DNA of 64,000 nt, from assembly GCF_000504285.1 (NCBI RefSeq), contig NZ_KI632511.1:8042154-8106153 (forward strand), written 5' to 3'. Positions within the stretch are counted from its first letter, which is position 1. Every line of letters begins with the position of its first letter. This stretch comes from Actinospica robiniae DSM 44927 (lineage in GTDB: Bacteria; Actinomycetota; Actinomycetes; Streptomycetales; Catenulisporaceae). Positions 1 to 8,822 of the stretch are shown here, piece by piece. Below the pieces are notes generated by a model that was given only the letters and a program-made list of their open reading frames with translations, made no database searches and was not told where the DNA came from. The position numbers and the translations under genes are program-made.

Positions 1-626
1 GGTGGCGCGCCCGGTACGACGTGCACCTGCACCGCCGCCATCCCGGTGTAGTGCATGGCGCTGACCGCGATGCCCATCACCAGGCTGGCGGCGAGCGAGG
101 TGAGCGGGTTGCGGACGGTCAGCGAGGCCCAGAGCGCCGCGGTGGCGGCCACGGTCGCGATCGCCACCGAGCCGCCCACCTCCCAGGGCGCGTAGGAGAC
201 GGACCCGTCCATGTGCACCGCGCCCATGCCCAGGTAGTGCATCGCGGCCACCCCGACCCCGGTGGCCAGGCCGCCGGCCGCCAGCGAGAGCGGCCGCCCC
301 TGGCCGCGGGTGACCAGCAGCACGCCCAGGCCCACCACCACGATCGCCACCAGCAGGCTGGCCAGGGTGAGCAGGACGTCGTAGCGGATCTCGGTGCCGG
401 CCACGGTGAAGCCGAGCATCGCCACGAAGTGCATGGTCCAGATGCCGGTGCCGATCGCCACCGCCGCGCTGACCAGCCAGTTGCGGCGGGAGCGCGAGCT
501 GTTCGCGTGCACGGCCCGGACCGTGGCCCGCAGTCCCAGCGCACCTCCGACACAGGCCATCAGATAGGACAACACCGGGGTCAGCCAGCCGAACCCGGTC
601 TCGCTGACCGTCCCCATCGAGCCCAT
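1..626 (-). CDS. MHYT-domain integral membrane sensor (C-terminus beyond window)
   Basis: Reading leftwards from an ATG at 626, the frame stays open to the window edge (208 codons). It shows the hallmark repeats of the MHYT domain: MHFVAMLGF, MHYLGMGAV and MHYTGMAAV, each in a hydrophobic helix pair, with about seven membrane segments in all. MHYT domains are proposed to bind copper or sense a gas or redox signal through the Met and His residues, and are often fused to signalling output domains. Any output domain would lie outside the window, so the full function is unknown. The start is the first Met of the hydrophobic frame (MGSMGTVSE); a second Met lies three codons further in. No ribosome site is obvious. 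Family identity is confident; the role is not. Confidence 0.85.
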   Translation of the reverse strand, partial: MGSMGTVSETGFGWLTPVLSYLMACVGGALGLRATVRAVHANSSRSRRNWLVSAAVAIGTGIWTMHFVAMLGFTVAGTEIRYDVLLTLASLLVAIVVVGLGVLLVTRGQGRPLSLAAGGLATGVGVAAMHYLGMGAVHMDGSVSYAPWEVGGSVAIATVAATAALWASLTVRNPLTSLAASLVMGIAVSAMHYTGMAAVQVHVVPGAP

Positions 627-1055
627 TGGCTACCCTTCGTGGTCATTTCGTTATCCGTGGCAGACCCCGACCATGCCATGGCGCGGGCCGCGCCGAGGGA
701 GTTTTCCCAGAACTTTCCGGCATCTTGGGTCCCGCGCGCGCCTGGCGCGAAGCGGGCGTATACCTACCCTGAGCCACCGGGAAATGACGTACCGTGAGGC
801 AGCGGCGGCGCGCGGCGCCCCGGCGCGGCGCCCGGGAGCGCGCTCCGGCGGCGGACGGTGCCGGCGTGGGTTTCCGACGTGTCGTCGGATCCCTGCGCCG
901 TGCGCGCGTCCGGGGGAGGGACGGGCCGGACGCGACGCGCGGGCACGGCGCGCTACCCGCGGGCCGGGCGCGACGCACGGGTCTCAGGTGCCCCCCGCGC
1001 GCTCTCGTGCGCCCGCGTGCGCCGGAGCCGATCCGGCGTCAGGCGCGGCTCGGTG
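627..1055. other. Intergenic region, no gene recognised
   Basis: These 429 bases separate two minus-strand genes and are extremely G+C rich. Open frames here have no recognisable domain and look like chance products of composition. A perfect 12-base palindrome (GGAGCGCGCTCC) lies at 835-846. The promoter of the MHYT gene should be in its left part, but no convincing -10/-35 pair is visible. Confidence 0.5.
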
Positions 1056-2198
1056 TCAGTGCAGGCCCTGGGCCAGCGGCAGCGTGCGGGCCAGCGCCAG
1101 GTGGTGCCGGCGGTCGCAGAATTCGATCACCGCGCCGCCGCTCTCCGCGGCCGCGTGCGCGCCGATCCGGGCCAGCTCCAGCTCGTGCGGGTCGTGCGCG
1201 GAGACGGTGACGAACCCGGCCGCGGCCACCTCGCCGTCCCGCCCGGTCGGCCCGAGCAGCACCGAGGCGGCCCCGCTCACCCCGGACGGCAGGAACCCGG
1301 CCGGCGCGGCCAGGTCGACGGCGCCGCCGAGCGTGCGCGGCCACTGCTTGACCCAGGCGGTCGCGTGCCACCAGGTCGCCGCGCGCGGCCCGGCCGAGCC
1401 GGTCAGCGCGCACCCGCGCGGGGCCCGGGCGTCGATCTCCTCCGGCTGCCAGACCGTCTCGGCGTGCCGCGGTCCGGCCAGCGGCCCGCGCCCGGGCAGC
1501 AGCAGCGAGCCGAGCAGGCCGGTGGCCGCGGCCCGGTCCAGCGGCACCAGCGGGCCGAGCCGGCCGCCGGTGGCGTCGTCCCGGCTCAGCTGGGTGTAGA
1601 CGTTCTGCGCGGCGCGGGTGGCCACCTGGGCCAGCCCCCGCTCGCCCTGGCACAGCTTGGCCGCGCGGCCGAGCAGCGCCGGGTGGTAGTGCAGCGCCAG
1701 CACCGCGTACGCCCGGGTACGCCCGACCGGTCCCGGCACCTGGTAGAGCAGCTGGATCCGGCGCACCGTGCCCGCCGCCGGCGGCACCCGCAGGCACTCG
1801 CCGAGCCGGGCCGCGAGGTCGCGCGTGTCGGTGCCGTGCAGCACGCTGGTGGCGATCTCGGCCACCGCGATCAGGTCGGTCCCGTGCGCCCCGGCGTGCA
1901 GCAGCAGGGCCGGCTCGAGCGCGCCCGGCGAACTCGGCAGCCAGTGCATCCCGCCCAGCCCGAACGGCTCCGGCCGACGCGCCGTCAGACCCGGCAGCCG
2001 CCGCAGCGACCGCCGCGTGCCGCGCACCCGGACCTTGCCCAGCAGGCCCGCCGCCGGATCGACCGCCCCGGGCGGCGGCTGCCCGGGCGCTGCGGAGCCG
2101 CGGACGGGGGCGGGGACGGCGGCAGGCGGACGCGCCGCCTGTCCCCGGGTCTGCTGCTGGTGCGTGGCCACGTTCGCAGTGTCGCACAGGTCTGGCAT
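1056..2198 (-). CDS. EccE/SCO6880-like protein, orphan
   Basis: This 380-residue soluble protein has a proline/alanine-rich N-terminus of about 60 residues. Its C-terminal half resembles the SCO6880/EccE group: a WWHATAWVKQWPR stretch and a closing segment running from AGFVTVSAHD to ARTLPLAQGL. In type VII secretion systems EccE is a peripheral component of the membrane complex; SCO6880 relatives also occur near conjugation-like genes. No EccB, EccC, EccD or EsxA/B gene is nearby and no membrane helix is seen, so it is an orphan whose partner is unknown. The frame is open further upstream to 2327, but that part overlaps the maltose promoter region; I chose the ATG at 2198 (MPDLCDTAN). The family assignment rests on remembered motif similarity and is moderate. 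Confidence 0.5.
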   Translation of the reverse strand: MPDLCDTANVATHQQQTRGQAARPPAAVPAPVRGSAAPGQPPPGAVDPAAGLLGKVRVRGTRRSLRRLPGLTARRPEPFGLGGMHWLPSSPGALEPALLLHAGAHGTDLIAVAEIATSVLHGTDTRDLAARLGECLRVPPAAGTVRRIQLLYQVPGPVGRTRAYAVLALHYHPALLGRAAKLCQGERGLAQVATRAAQNVYTQLSRDDATGGRLGPLVPLDRAAATGLLGSLLLPGRGPLAGPRHAETVWQPEEIDARAPRGCALTGSAGPRAATWWHATAWVKQWPRTLGGAVDLAAPAGFLPSGVSGAASVLLGPTGRDGEVAAAGFVTVSAHDPHELELARIGAHAAAESGGAVIEFCDRRHHLALARTLPLAQGLH

Positions 2199-2338
2199 CG
2201 GCTGACCGTCCGCCGCCGAACCGGGGCGAATGTCACGTTCCCGCGGGCCGCCGGCTTGCCGTCCGCGGCCCCCGCGCATCCGGTTCGCCCGGTTCGTCCG
2301 GCCCGCTTTCGCAGGGATCGAACGCAAGCCGCCCGCGT

Positions 2339-2361
2339 TCTTGCGGAAACTTTCCGCAAGA
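2339..2361 (+). promoter_or_regulatory. LacI/MalR-type operator upstream of malE
   Basis: Two perfect 11-base arms, TCTTGCGGAAA and TTTCCGCAAGA, face each other across a single C. The dyad has the AAA-C-TTT centre and CTTGC/GCAAG ends described for actinobacterial MalR operators. It lies about 120 bases before the malE start. A LacI-family gene closes the same gene group at 7785, which makes it the likely ligand-responsive repressor. Confidence 0.8.
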
Positions 2362-2481
2362 CTATGGACGGCTTGCGCGCACGACTGCTACGTTCCTGCC
2401 TCGTGGCCCGAGAAGGGCCGGACGGGACGTCAGATGCGTTCCGTGACCAGGTGTACTTTCCGTGGAGAAGGAGCTCGTGTG

Positions 2482-3789
2482 ATGCGACGGAGCATCCCGG
2501 TGGTTCTGGCATCGATACTCGCGGCCTCGACGCTCGCCGGGTGCAGTAGTAGCGGCTCGTCCGCCCCGGCGTCGTCCGGTTCGACGAATCCCGCGTCGGT
2601 CAAGGGCACGGTCGTGTTCTGGGACACCTCCGACCCGGTGGCCGAGGCCCCCGCCTACAAGACCCTGATCTCGCAGTTCGAGGCGAAGTACCCGAACATC
2701 AAGGTCAACTACGTCAGCAAGCCCTTCGCCAGCGCCGAGAACACCTTCAAGACCGCCGCCGCCGGCGGCAGCGGCGCCCCGGACGTCTTCCGCTCCGACA
2801 TCGGCTGGGTCCCGGCCCTCGCCCAGGCCGGCTACCTGCAGAAGCTCGACGGCACCCCGGCCCTCTCGGACGCCGCCGACTACCTGGCCGGCCCCGCCGC
2901 CACCACCAAGTACCAGGGCGCCACCTACGCCGTCCCGCAGGTCACCGACGCGCTCGGCCTGCTCTACAACAAGGCGGCGTTCTCCTCCGCCGGGATCTCC
3001 TCCGCCCCCACCACCTGGGCCGAGCTCAAGACCGACGCCCTGGCGATCAAGGCCAAGACCGGCAAGCCCGCGATCTTCCTCGACGACGCCAGCTACTACT
3101 TCCTGCCGTTCCTCTACGGCGAGGGCGGCGACATGGTCGACACCTCGGCCAAGAAGGTCACCGTCGACAGCGCCGCCGCGGTCAAGGCCATGGGCATCGT
3201 CCAGGACCTGATCTCCTCCGGCGCCGCCGTCACCGACACCTCCTCGAACGCGTACACCAACATGCAGAACGCGTTCAAGAACGGCACCGCGGCCATGGTC
3301 ATCAACGGCCCCTGGTCCACCGCCGACGACCTGAGCGGCAGCGCCTTCAAGGACAAGACCAACCTCGGCATCGCCCCGGTCCCGGCCGGCTCGGTCAAGG
3401 CCGGCACCCCGACCGGCGGCCAGGACCTCGTCGTCTACGCCGGCTCGGCCAACCTCGGCGCGTCCGAGCTGTTCGTCCAGTACATCAACTCGGCCGCCAG
3501 CCAGGCGTACGTCGCCGCGCACAACAACACCCTGCCGACGCACCAGGCCGCCTGGTCCGACGCCCAGGTCACCGGCAACCCCGTGCTCACCGCCTTCGAG
3601 CCGGTGATCAAGGAGGACGCCCCGCGCCCGTCCATCGCCCAGGGCTCGGACCTGTTCACCCCGTTCGACACCGGCATGCAGCAGATCCTGTCCGGCAAGG
3701 CCTCCGCGCAGGCCGGCCTGGACTCGATCGCGCAGAACATGCTCAAGGTGCTCAACAACGGTGTCGACTCCGGCTGGACCGTCGGCTGA
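2482..3789 (+). CDS. malE: Maltose/maltodextrin ABC transporter substrate-binding lipoprotein
   Basis: This 435-residue family 1 solute-binding protein captures malto-oligosaccharides outside the membrane and delivers them to MalF/MalG. The N-terminus is a lipoprotein signal peptide: MRRSIP, a hydrophobic stretch and the lipobox LAGC with Cys21. A Ser/Ala linker follows, then the periplasmic-binding fold (KGTVVFWDTSDP near the start, NGPWSTADDL in the middle). A strong ribosome site, GGAGAAGGAG, lies at 2464-2473; an in-frame GTG sits directly before the chosen ATG. The gene is first in a malE-malF-malG-glucosidase set and is preceded by the operator at 2339-2361. Sugar specificity is inferred from the linked alpha-glucosidase; other alpha-glucosides such as trehalose remain possible. 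Confidence 0.85.
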   Translation: MRRSIPVVLASILAASTLAGCSSSGSSAPASSGSTNPASVKGTVVFWDTSDPVAEAPAYKTLISQFEAKYPNIKVNYVSKPFASAENTFKTAAAGGSGAPDVFRSDIGWVPALAQAGYLQKLDGTPALSDAADYLAGPAATTKYQGATYAVPQVTDALGLLYNKAAFSSAGISSAPTTWAELKTDALAIKAKTGKPAIFLDDASYYFLPFLYGEGGDMVDTSAKKVTVDSAAAVKAMGIVQDLISSGAAVTDTSSNAYTNMQNAFKNGTAAMVINGPWSTADDLSGSAFKDKTNLGIAPVPAGSVKAGTPTGGQDLVVYAGSANLGASELFVQYINSAASQAYVAAHNNTLPTHQAAWSDAQVTGNPVLTAFEPVIKEDAPRPSIAQGSDLFTPFDTGMQQILSGKASAQAGLDSIAQNMLKVLNNGVDSGWTVG

Positions 3790-3801
3790 CGGATGAAGGC
3801 T

Positions 3802-3856
3802 CCCGCCGGGACGGAGCGCGCGCCCACCGCCTGTGGCGCCGCTTCGTCCCGGCGGG
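3802..3856 (+). promoter_or_regulatory. Large stem-loop between malE and malF
   Basis: Positions 3802-3818 pair with 3840-3856 in a 17-pair stem with a single G-U, leaving a 21-base loop. It starts 12 bases after the malE stop and ends 46 bases before malF. Structures in this position stabilise the upstream malE message or partly terminate transcription, giving more binding protein than permease. No T-run follows, so full termination is unlikely. Confidence 0.7.
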
Positions 3857-3902
3857 CCGATTCCGCCCGCCGCCGACCGCCCAGACCGGGGAAACGGACA
3901 CG

Positions 3903-4838
3903 ATGATCAGCAGACTGCGACACAGCTACGACCGCTACTGGTACGCCTGGGCGATGGCGCTGCCCGTCACCCTGGTGCTCCTGGTGCTGGTCGGCTACCC
4001 CCTGGTAGAGGGGATCTATTACTCGCTCACGAACATCAATGACCTGAACATGGGTCGGACGATCGGGGCGAACCACATCCCGGCCAGCTTCCACGGGGTC
4101 GGCCTGCACAACTACTGGTACGTGCTCTCCGGCGGCGACGGGCAGTTCTGGCCCACCTTCGTCTGGACCCTGGAGTGGACCGCCGGCTGCGTGGTGCCGA
4201 CCGTCGGCATCGGCCTGGGCCTGGCCCAGCTGCTCAACCGCCGGATGCGCGGCCGCGGCGTCTACCGGGTGCTGCTGATCCTGCCGTGGGCGGTGCCCTC
4301 GTTCGTCGCCGCGTTCTCCTGGCGCCTCATCCTCAACAGCCCGGACGGCCTGCTCGACTGGGTCCTGGTGCGCCTGCACCTGCCCGCGGTGAACTGGCTC
4401 GGCGACGCGACCAGCGCGAAGTTCTCGGTCATCATGGTCAACGTCTGGATCGGCATCCCGTTCATGATGGTCGCCTTCCTCGGCGGCCTGCAGGCGATCC
4501 CGGGCGAACTGCTCGAGGCCGCCGAGGTGGACGGCGCCACCCCCTGGCACCGGTTCATCCACGTCACCATGCCGGGCCTGCGCCCGGTCGCCACCACGGT
4601 GACCCTGCTCGGCATCATCTGGACCTTCAACCAGTTCGCGATCATCTACCTGGTGACCGCCGGAGGCCCCGGCGGCGCGACGAACATCCTGATCACCCAG
4701 GCCTACAACAACGCCTTCAGCCAGACTCGGGACTACGCCGGCGGCTCGACCTACGGCGTGATCATCCTGTCCATGCTGCTGTTGTTCGCCACGTTCTTTC
4801 GCCGCACGCTCGGACGCGGCCAGGAGGCCGCCGCATGA
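3903..4838 (+). CDS. malF: Maltose ABC transporter permease MalF-type
   Basis: This 311-residue inner-membrane permease has about six transmembrane helices and forms the translocation channel with MalG. The cytoplasmic EAA loop that docks the ATPase is clear: EAAEVDGATPWHRFIHVTMPG lies about two thirds along the chain. It is shorter than enteric MalF and lacks the large periplasmic loop, as is usual for actinobacterial sugar permeases. The ATG at 3903 follows a GGGGAAACGG stretch. Its stop overlaps the malG start (ATGA), which implies translational coupling. No ATPase gene is in the group; in related actinomycetes a shared MsiK ATPase serves such importers, and that is the likely partner here. 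Confidence 0.85.
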   Translation: MISRLRHSYDRYWYAWAMALPVTLVLLVLVGYPLVEGIYYSLTNINDLNMGRTIGANHIPASFHGVGLHNYWYVLSGGDGQFWPTFVWTLEWTAGCVVPTVGIGLGLAQLLNRRMRGRGVYRVLLILPWAVPSFVAAFSWRLILNSPDGLLDWVLVRLHLPAVNWLGDATSAKFSVIMVNVWIGIPFMMVAFLGGLQAIPGELLEAAEVDGATPWHRFIHVTMPGLRPVATTVTLLGIIWTFNQFAIIYLVTAGGPGGATNILITQAYNNAFSQTRDYAGGSTYGVIILSMLLLFATFFRRTLGRGQEAAA

Positions 4839-5689
4839 CCACGAACTCCGCCCGTCCCGGCTACCGCCGCGGCCACCGCTCCCCGGCCGCCTCGGTCGCC
4901 CTGCACCTGACGCTGATCGTCGCCAGCCTCATCGCCGCCGTGCCGGTGGCCTGGGTCGTGCTGACCTCGTTCAAGCCCAACTCGACGGCCCTGTCCACCG
5001 AGCACCTCGGCAGGCTGAGCCTGCAGAACTACCGCGACGTGATCGGCCAGGGGTTCGGCCACTGGATGCTCAACTCCGCCATCGTCGCCGCGGGCACCAT
5101 GGTCTTCGGCGTGTTCATCGCCGCGACCGCCGGCTATGCCGTCTCCCGGATGCGCTTCCCCGGCGCGCGCCCGCTGATGTGGCTGTTCCTCCTCGTTCAG
5201 ATGTTCCCGATGGCGGTCCTGATCGTGCCGCTGTTCGTGCTGCTCAAGGACCTGCACCTGCTCAACAACCTGCTCGGCCTTGTCCCGGTCTACGCCACCA
5301 CCGCGGTGCCGTTCTGCGCCTGGATGCTCAAGGGCTACTTCGACGGCATCCCCACCGCGATCGACGAGGCCGGCCGGATCGACGGGCTGAGCATGTTCGG
5401 CACGTTCTGGCGGCTGATCGTCCCACTGGCCCGGCCCGGGCTCGCGGTGACCGGCTTCTACACCTTCCTCACCTCGTGGGGCGAAGTCGCCTATGCGTCG
5501 CAATTCCTGCAAAGTCCGGACAAGTACACTCTTCCAGTGGGCATGCAGACCTTCGTCAACGAGTATGTGGACGAGTGGGGCCCCCTCGCGGCCGGCTCTG
5601 TACTGATCATCGTCCCCGCCGCCGCTGTGTTCTTCCTGGTCCAGCGGCACCTGGTGAGCGGCCTGACCGCCGGCGCGGCCAAGAGCTGA
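4835..5689 (+). CDS. malG: Maltose ABC transporter permease MalG-type
   Basis: The second permease half, 284 residues, has about six membrane helices. Its EAA-type loop (IDEAGRIDGLSMFGTFWRLI) contacts the ATPase. The ATG at 4835 overlaps the malF stop by four bases, and an AGGAGG ribosome site inside malF (4822-4827) serves it. The N-terminal 20 residues are polar and cytoplasmic. The gene pairs with malF to import the sugar captured by MalE. A 73-base gap without an obvious terminator leads to the alpha-glucosidase gene, so both are probably on one transcript. Confidence 0.85.
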   Translation: MTTNSARPGYRRGHRSPAASVALHLTLIVASLIAAVPVAWVVLTSFKPNSTALSTEHLGRLSLQNYRDVIGQGFGHWMLNSAIVAAGTMVFGVFIAATAGYAVSRMRFPGARPLMWLFLLVQMFPMAVLIVPLFVLLKDLHLLNNLLGLVPVYATTAVPFCAWMLKGYFDGIPTAIDEAGRIDGLSMFGTFWRLIVPLARPGLAVTGFYTFLTSWGEVAYASQFLQSPDKYTLPVGMQTFVNEYVDEWGPLAAGSVLIIVPAAAVFFLVQRHLVSGLTAGAAKS

Positions 5690-5762
5690 CCGGCCGGCCC
5701 CTCCGCCCCCCACCACCCGAAACCGCCTCGGCTGTACGACGCGCAAGTGAATGAGGATGCAC

Positions 5763-7511
5763 ATGACTGTGACCGGTGACACACGCACGGCGCCCGCCGG
5801 CGCCGCTCCGTCGTCGACGGTCCCCGGGTCCGCAGCGGCCCCCGCGATCCCCGTGATCCCGGCCCCCGCTCCGGCCTTCCACGGCGAGAACGCCGCGGAC
5901 CCGCGTCCGGCCTGGTGGCGCGAAGCCGTGATCTACCAGGTCTACGTCCGCTCCTTCGCCGACGGCAACGGCGACGGCGTGGGCGACCTGCTCGGCGTGC
6001 GCACCCGGCTCCCGTACCTGCGGGAACTCGGCGTGGACGCCCTGTGGATCACGCCGTTCTACGCGTCCCCGATGGCCGACGGCGGCTACGACGTGACCGA
6101 GCACCGCGAGGTCGACCCGCTGTTCGGCACCCTCGGCGACGCCGAGGCGCTGATCCAGGAGGCGCACGCGCTCGGCCTGCGCGTCATCTTCGACCTGGTG
6201 CCCAACCACAGCTCGAACCGGCACCGCTGGTTCCTCGAGGCGCTGGCCGCCGGCCCCGCGTCGGCCGCCCGCGGGCGCTACCTGTTCCGGGCCGGCCGGG
6301 GCGAGCACGGCGAGCTGCCGCCGAACGACTGGGAGTCCGTGTTCGGCGGACCGGCCTGGACCCGGATCACCGAGCCCGACGGCACGCCGGGGGAGTGGTA
6401 CCTGCACCTGTTCGACCCGGCGCAGCCCGACCTGAACTGGCGCAACCCGGAGGTGCGCGAGGAGCACGAGGACATCCTGCGGTTCTGGCTGGACCGGGGC
6501 GTGGACGGCTTCCGGGTCGACGTCGCCCACGGCATGGTCAAGCACCCCGACCTGCCCGACGTCGGCCACACCGAGCAGATCCAGATGCTCGGCCACAGCA
6601 TCCTGCCGTACTTCGACCAGGACGAGGTGCACGAGATCCACCGCTCCTGGCGCGCGATACTCGACTCGTACCCGGGCGAGCGGATGGCCGTGGCCGAGGC
6701 CTGGGCGCCCTCGCTCGAGCGGCTGGCCGCGTACGTCCGGCCGGACGAGCTGCACCAGGCCTTCAACTTCCACTTCCTCGGCACGGAGTGGAACAGCAAA
6801 GCCCTGCGCGAGGTGATCGAGGGCTCGCTGCAGACCTCGGAACTGGTCGGCGCCCCGACGACCTGGGTCCTGTCGAACCACGACATCCGCCGCCACGTCA
6901 CCCGCTACGGCGGCGGCGAGCTCGGCCTGCGCCGCGCCCGCGCGGCCGCGCTGCTGATGCTCGCGCTGCCCGGCTCGGCGTACGTCTACCAGGGCGAGGA
7001 ACTCGGCCTGGAGGAAGTGCTCGACATCCCGCAGGAACTGCTGCAGGACCCGCAGCGGCTGCGCAGCGAGGACGGCTCGTCCGGCCGCGACGGCTGCCGC
7101 GTGCCGCTGCCGTGGCAGGGCACCGAGGCCCCGTTCGGCTTCTCGCCGCTGGACCTGGCCGAGGCCTGGCTGCCGGCGCCGAAGGCGTGGAGCGCCCTGA
7201 CGGTGCAGGCACAGCGAAGTGACGAGGCGTCGACCTGGCAGCTGTATCGCAGGGCCCTGAAAGCGCGCCACGACCTGCCGGCGCTCGGCGACGGCGCCCT
7301 GGCATGGCACACGGCGCCGGACGGGGTGTTGGTTTTCCGGCGGGCACCCGGTTTTGTGTGTACGGTGAACACCGGCGACGAGCCGGTGGCGCTGCCCCGG
7401 CCCGGCAAGCTGCTACTCGCGAGCGCCCCTATGGACACGGCCGAGGCGCCGGAAGCGGACGACGACGTCCTGCTCCCGCCGAACACGACCGCCTGGTGGA
7501 CGGCAGCGTAG
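5763..7511 (+). CDS. GH13 alpha-glucosidase (maltodextrin-degrading)
   Basis: This 582-residue cytoplasmic enzyme hydrolyses alpha-1,4 (possibly alpha-1,6) glucosidic bonds in imported malto-oligosaccharides. GH13 signature regions are in order: DLVPNHSS near residue 145, GFRVDVAHGM with nucleophile Asp253, VAEAWA with acid/base Glu312, and SNHDIRRH with Asp374. There is no signal peptide. The first 45 residues are a disordered Ala/Pro leader. Three in-frame ATGs occur at 5751, 5757 and 5763; I chose the last because GAGG at 5753-5756 is spaced correctly for it. The position behind malEFG matches the aglA arrangement of Streptomyces. Exact specificity (maltose, isomaltose, sucrose) cannot be read from sequence. 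Confidence 0.85.
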   Translation: MTVTGDTRTAPAGAAPSSTVPGSAAAPAIPVIPAPAPAFHGENAADPRPAWWREAVIYQVYVRSFADGNGDGVGDLLGVRTRLPYLRELGVDALWITPFYASPMADGGYDVTEHREVDPLFGTLGDAEALIQEAHALGLRVIFDLVPNHSSNRHRWFLEALAAGPASAARGRYLFRAGRGEHGELPPNDWESVFGGPAWTRITEPDGTPGEWYLHLFDPAQPDLNWRNPEVREEHEDILRFWLDRGVDGFRVDVAHGMVKHPDLPDVGHTEQIQMLGHSILPYFDQDEVHEIHRSWRAILDSYPGERMAVAEAWAPSLERLAAYVRPDELHQAFNFHFLGTEWNSKALREVIEGSLQTSELVGAPTTWVLSNHDIRRHVTRYGGGELGLRRARAAALLMLALPGSAYVYQGEELGLEEVLDIPQELLQDPQRLRSEDGSSGRDGCRVPLPWQGTEAPFGFSPLDLAEAWLPAPKAWSALTVQAQRSDEASTWQLYRRALKARHDLPALGDGALAWHTAPDGVLVFRRAPGFVCTVNTGDEPVALPRPGKLLLASAPMDTAEAPEADDDVLLPPNTTAWWTAA

Positions 7512-7563
7512 CCCGCGAGGCACCCGGGACGACGCGGTCCCGCCCCCGAAGCGAGAGAAAAGC

Positions 7564-7577
7564 GACGCCGCGGCGTC
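7564..7577. other. 14-base perfect palindrome after the glucosidase gene
   Basis: GACGCCGCGGCGTC is self-complementary with no loop. It lies 53 bases after the glucosidase stop and about 210 bases before the LacI gene. It could bind a dimeric protein or form part of a terminator; nothing else supports either reading. Confidence 0.3.
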
Positions 7578-7784
7578 CGCAGGCGTAGCCTCGGACCGGC
7601 GCAGCTGACGGACCGTCATCGGCGCCGCCGCGACGAGCGACCATCATCGCCCGGCGGCGGCCGAGGCCCGCCGCCGGCGTCGCCTCCCCGCCCGCCTTCG
7701 CCGGGCGCGGGCGGCATAGGGCGGCACGCGGCGGCGCCGGCCGGGACGGCGGGGATCGAGCACGAGTGAAGGACGGACCTGCAG

Positions 7785-8822
7785 GTGAGTGGCGAACGGA
7801 CGACGCCCACGATCAGGCTCGCGGACATCGCGGCGCACGCCGGGGTGTCCGAGGCCACGGTCAGCCGGGTGCTCAACGGCAAGCAAGGCGTCGGCCTGGA
7901 CACCCGGCAGGCGGTGCTCGCCGCGCTCGACGTGCTCGGCTACGAGCGTCCGCCGCGGTCCCGGCAGCGCTCCGCCGGCCTGATCGGCCTCGTCATCCCC
8001 GAGCTCGACAACCCGATCTTCCCGGCCTACGCGCAGGCGATCGAGACGCTGCTGACCAAGCAGGGCTACACGCCGATGCTCTGCACCCTCACCCCCGGCG
8101 GGGTCAGCGAGGACGAATACACCGAGATGCTGCTCGACCGCGGCGTCGCCGGCATCGTCTTCGTCTCCGGCCTGCACGCGGACACCACCGCCGACCCGGA
8201 CCGCTACCGCCGCCTCGTCGAGCGCCGGCTCCCGATCGTGCTCATCAACGGCCACATGCCGCAGGTCCAAGCCCCGTTCTTCGCCACCGACGACCGGTAC
8301 TCGATGCGCCAGGCGATCTCGCACCTCGTGGAACTCGGCCACGAGCGCATCGGCATGGCCACCGGCCCGGTCCGCTACGTGCCCGTGATCAGGAAGATCG
8401 AAGGCTTCCTCGCCGCCTGCTCGAGCCTGCTCGGCGTCGAGGAATCCGTCGCCCGCGAGCGGATCGCGCACACGATGTTCTCGGTCGCCGGCGGCCAGCA
8501 AGCCGCCCGCGCCCTCGTCGAACGCGGCTGCACCGCCATCGTCTGCGGCAGCGACATGATGGCCCTCGGCGCGATCAGAGCCCTGCGCGACGAAGGCCTG
8601 TCCGTCCCCCAGGACGTCTCCGTCATCGGCTACGACGACAGCCCCCTGATCGCCTTCACCGACCCGCCGCTCACCACCATGCGCCAGCCCGTCCAGGCCA
8701 TAGCCGCGTCCGCCGTCGAAGCGCTGCTCGAGGAGATGGCGGGCATGCCCGGCCCCAAGGACGAGTTCGTCTTCGCCCCCGAGCTCGTCGTCCGCGGGTC
8801 CACCGCTGCTGCTCGCCGTTGA
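7785..8822 (+). CDS. malR: LacI-family transcriptional regulator (MalR-like)
   Basis: This 345-residue regulator has an N-terminal LacI helix-turn-helix (IRLADIAAHAGVSEATVSRV, residues about 10-29, followed by the hinge) and a periplasmic-binding-like effector domain that would sense the sugar. It starts at a GTG behind GAAGGACGG. It is the natural candidate to bind the AAA-C-TTT operator before malE. In Streptomyces malR is divergent from malE; here it lies at the far end of the set, so autoregulation through the same operator would require read-through from malE. Its TGA stop falls exactly at the start of the repeat block that follows. LacI family is certain; the MalR role is inferred from context. 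Confidence 0.85.
   Translation: MSGERTTPTIRLADIAAHAGVSEATVSRVLNGKQGVGLDTRQAVLAALDVLGYERPPRSRQRSAGLIGLVIPELDNPIFPAYAQAIETLLTKQGYTPMLCTLTPGGVSEDEYTEMLLDRGVAGIVFVSGLHADTTADPDRYRRLVERRLPIVLINGHMPQVQAPFFATDDRYSMRQAISHLVELGHERIGMATGPVRYVPVIRKIEGFLAACSSLLGVEESVARERIAHTMFSVAGGQQAARALVERGCTAIVCGSDMMALGAIRALRDEGLSVPQDVSVIGYDDSPLIAFTDPPLTTMRQPVQAIAASAVEALLEEMAGMPGPKDEFVFAPELVVRGSTAAARR

Noticed and set aside
858-2549. Plus-strand frame of 563 codons opposite the EccE-like gene
   Set aside because: The translation is Arg/Pro/Gln-rich with no motif, while the minus strand carries family-like segments.
2482-7511. An ABC ATPase gene expected within the maltose operon
   Set aside because: No Walker A plus LSGGQ frame exists here; such importers usually borrow a shared MsiK ATPase encoded elsewhere.
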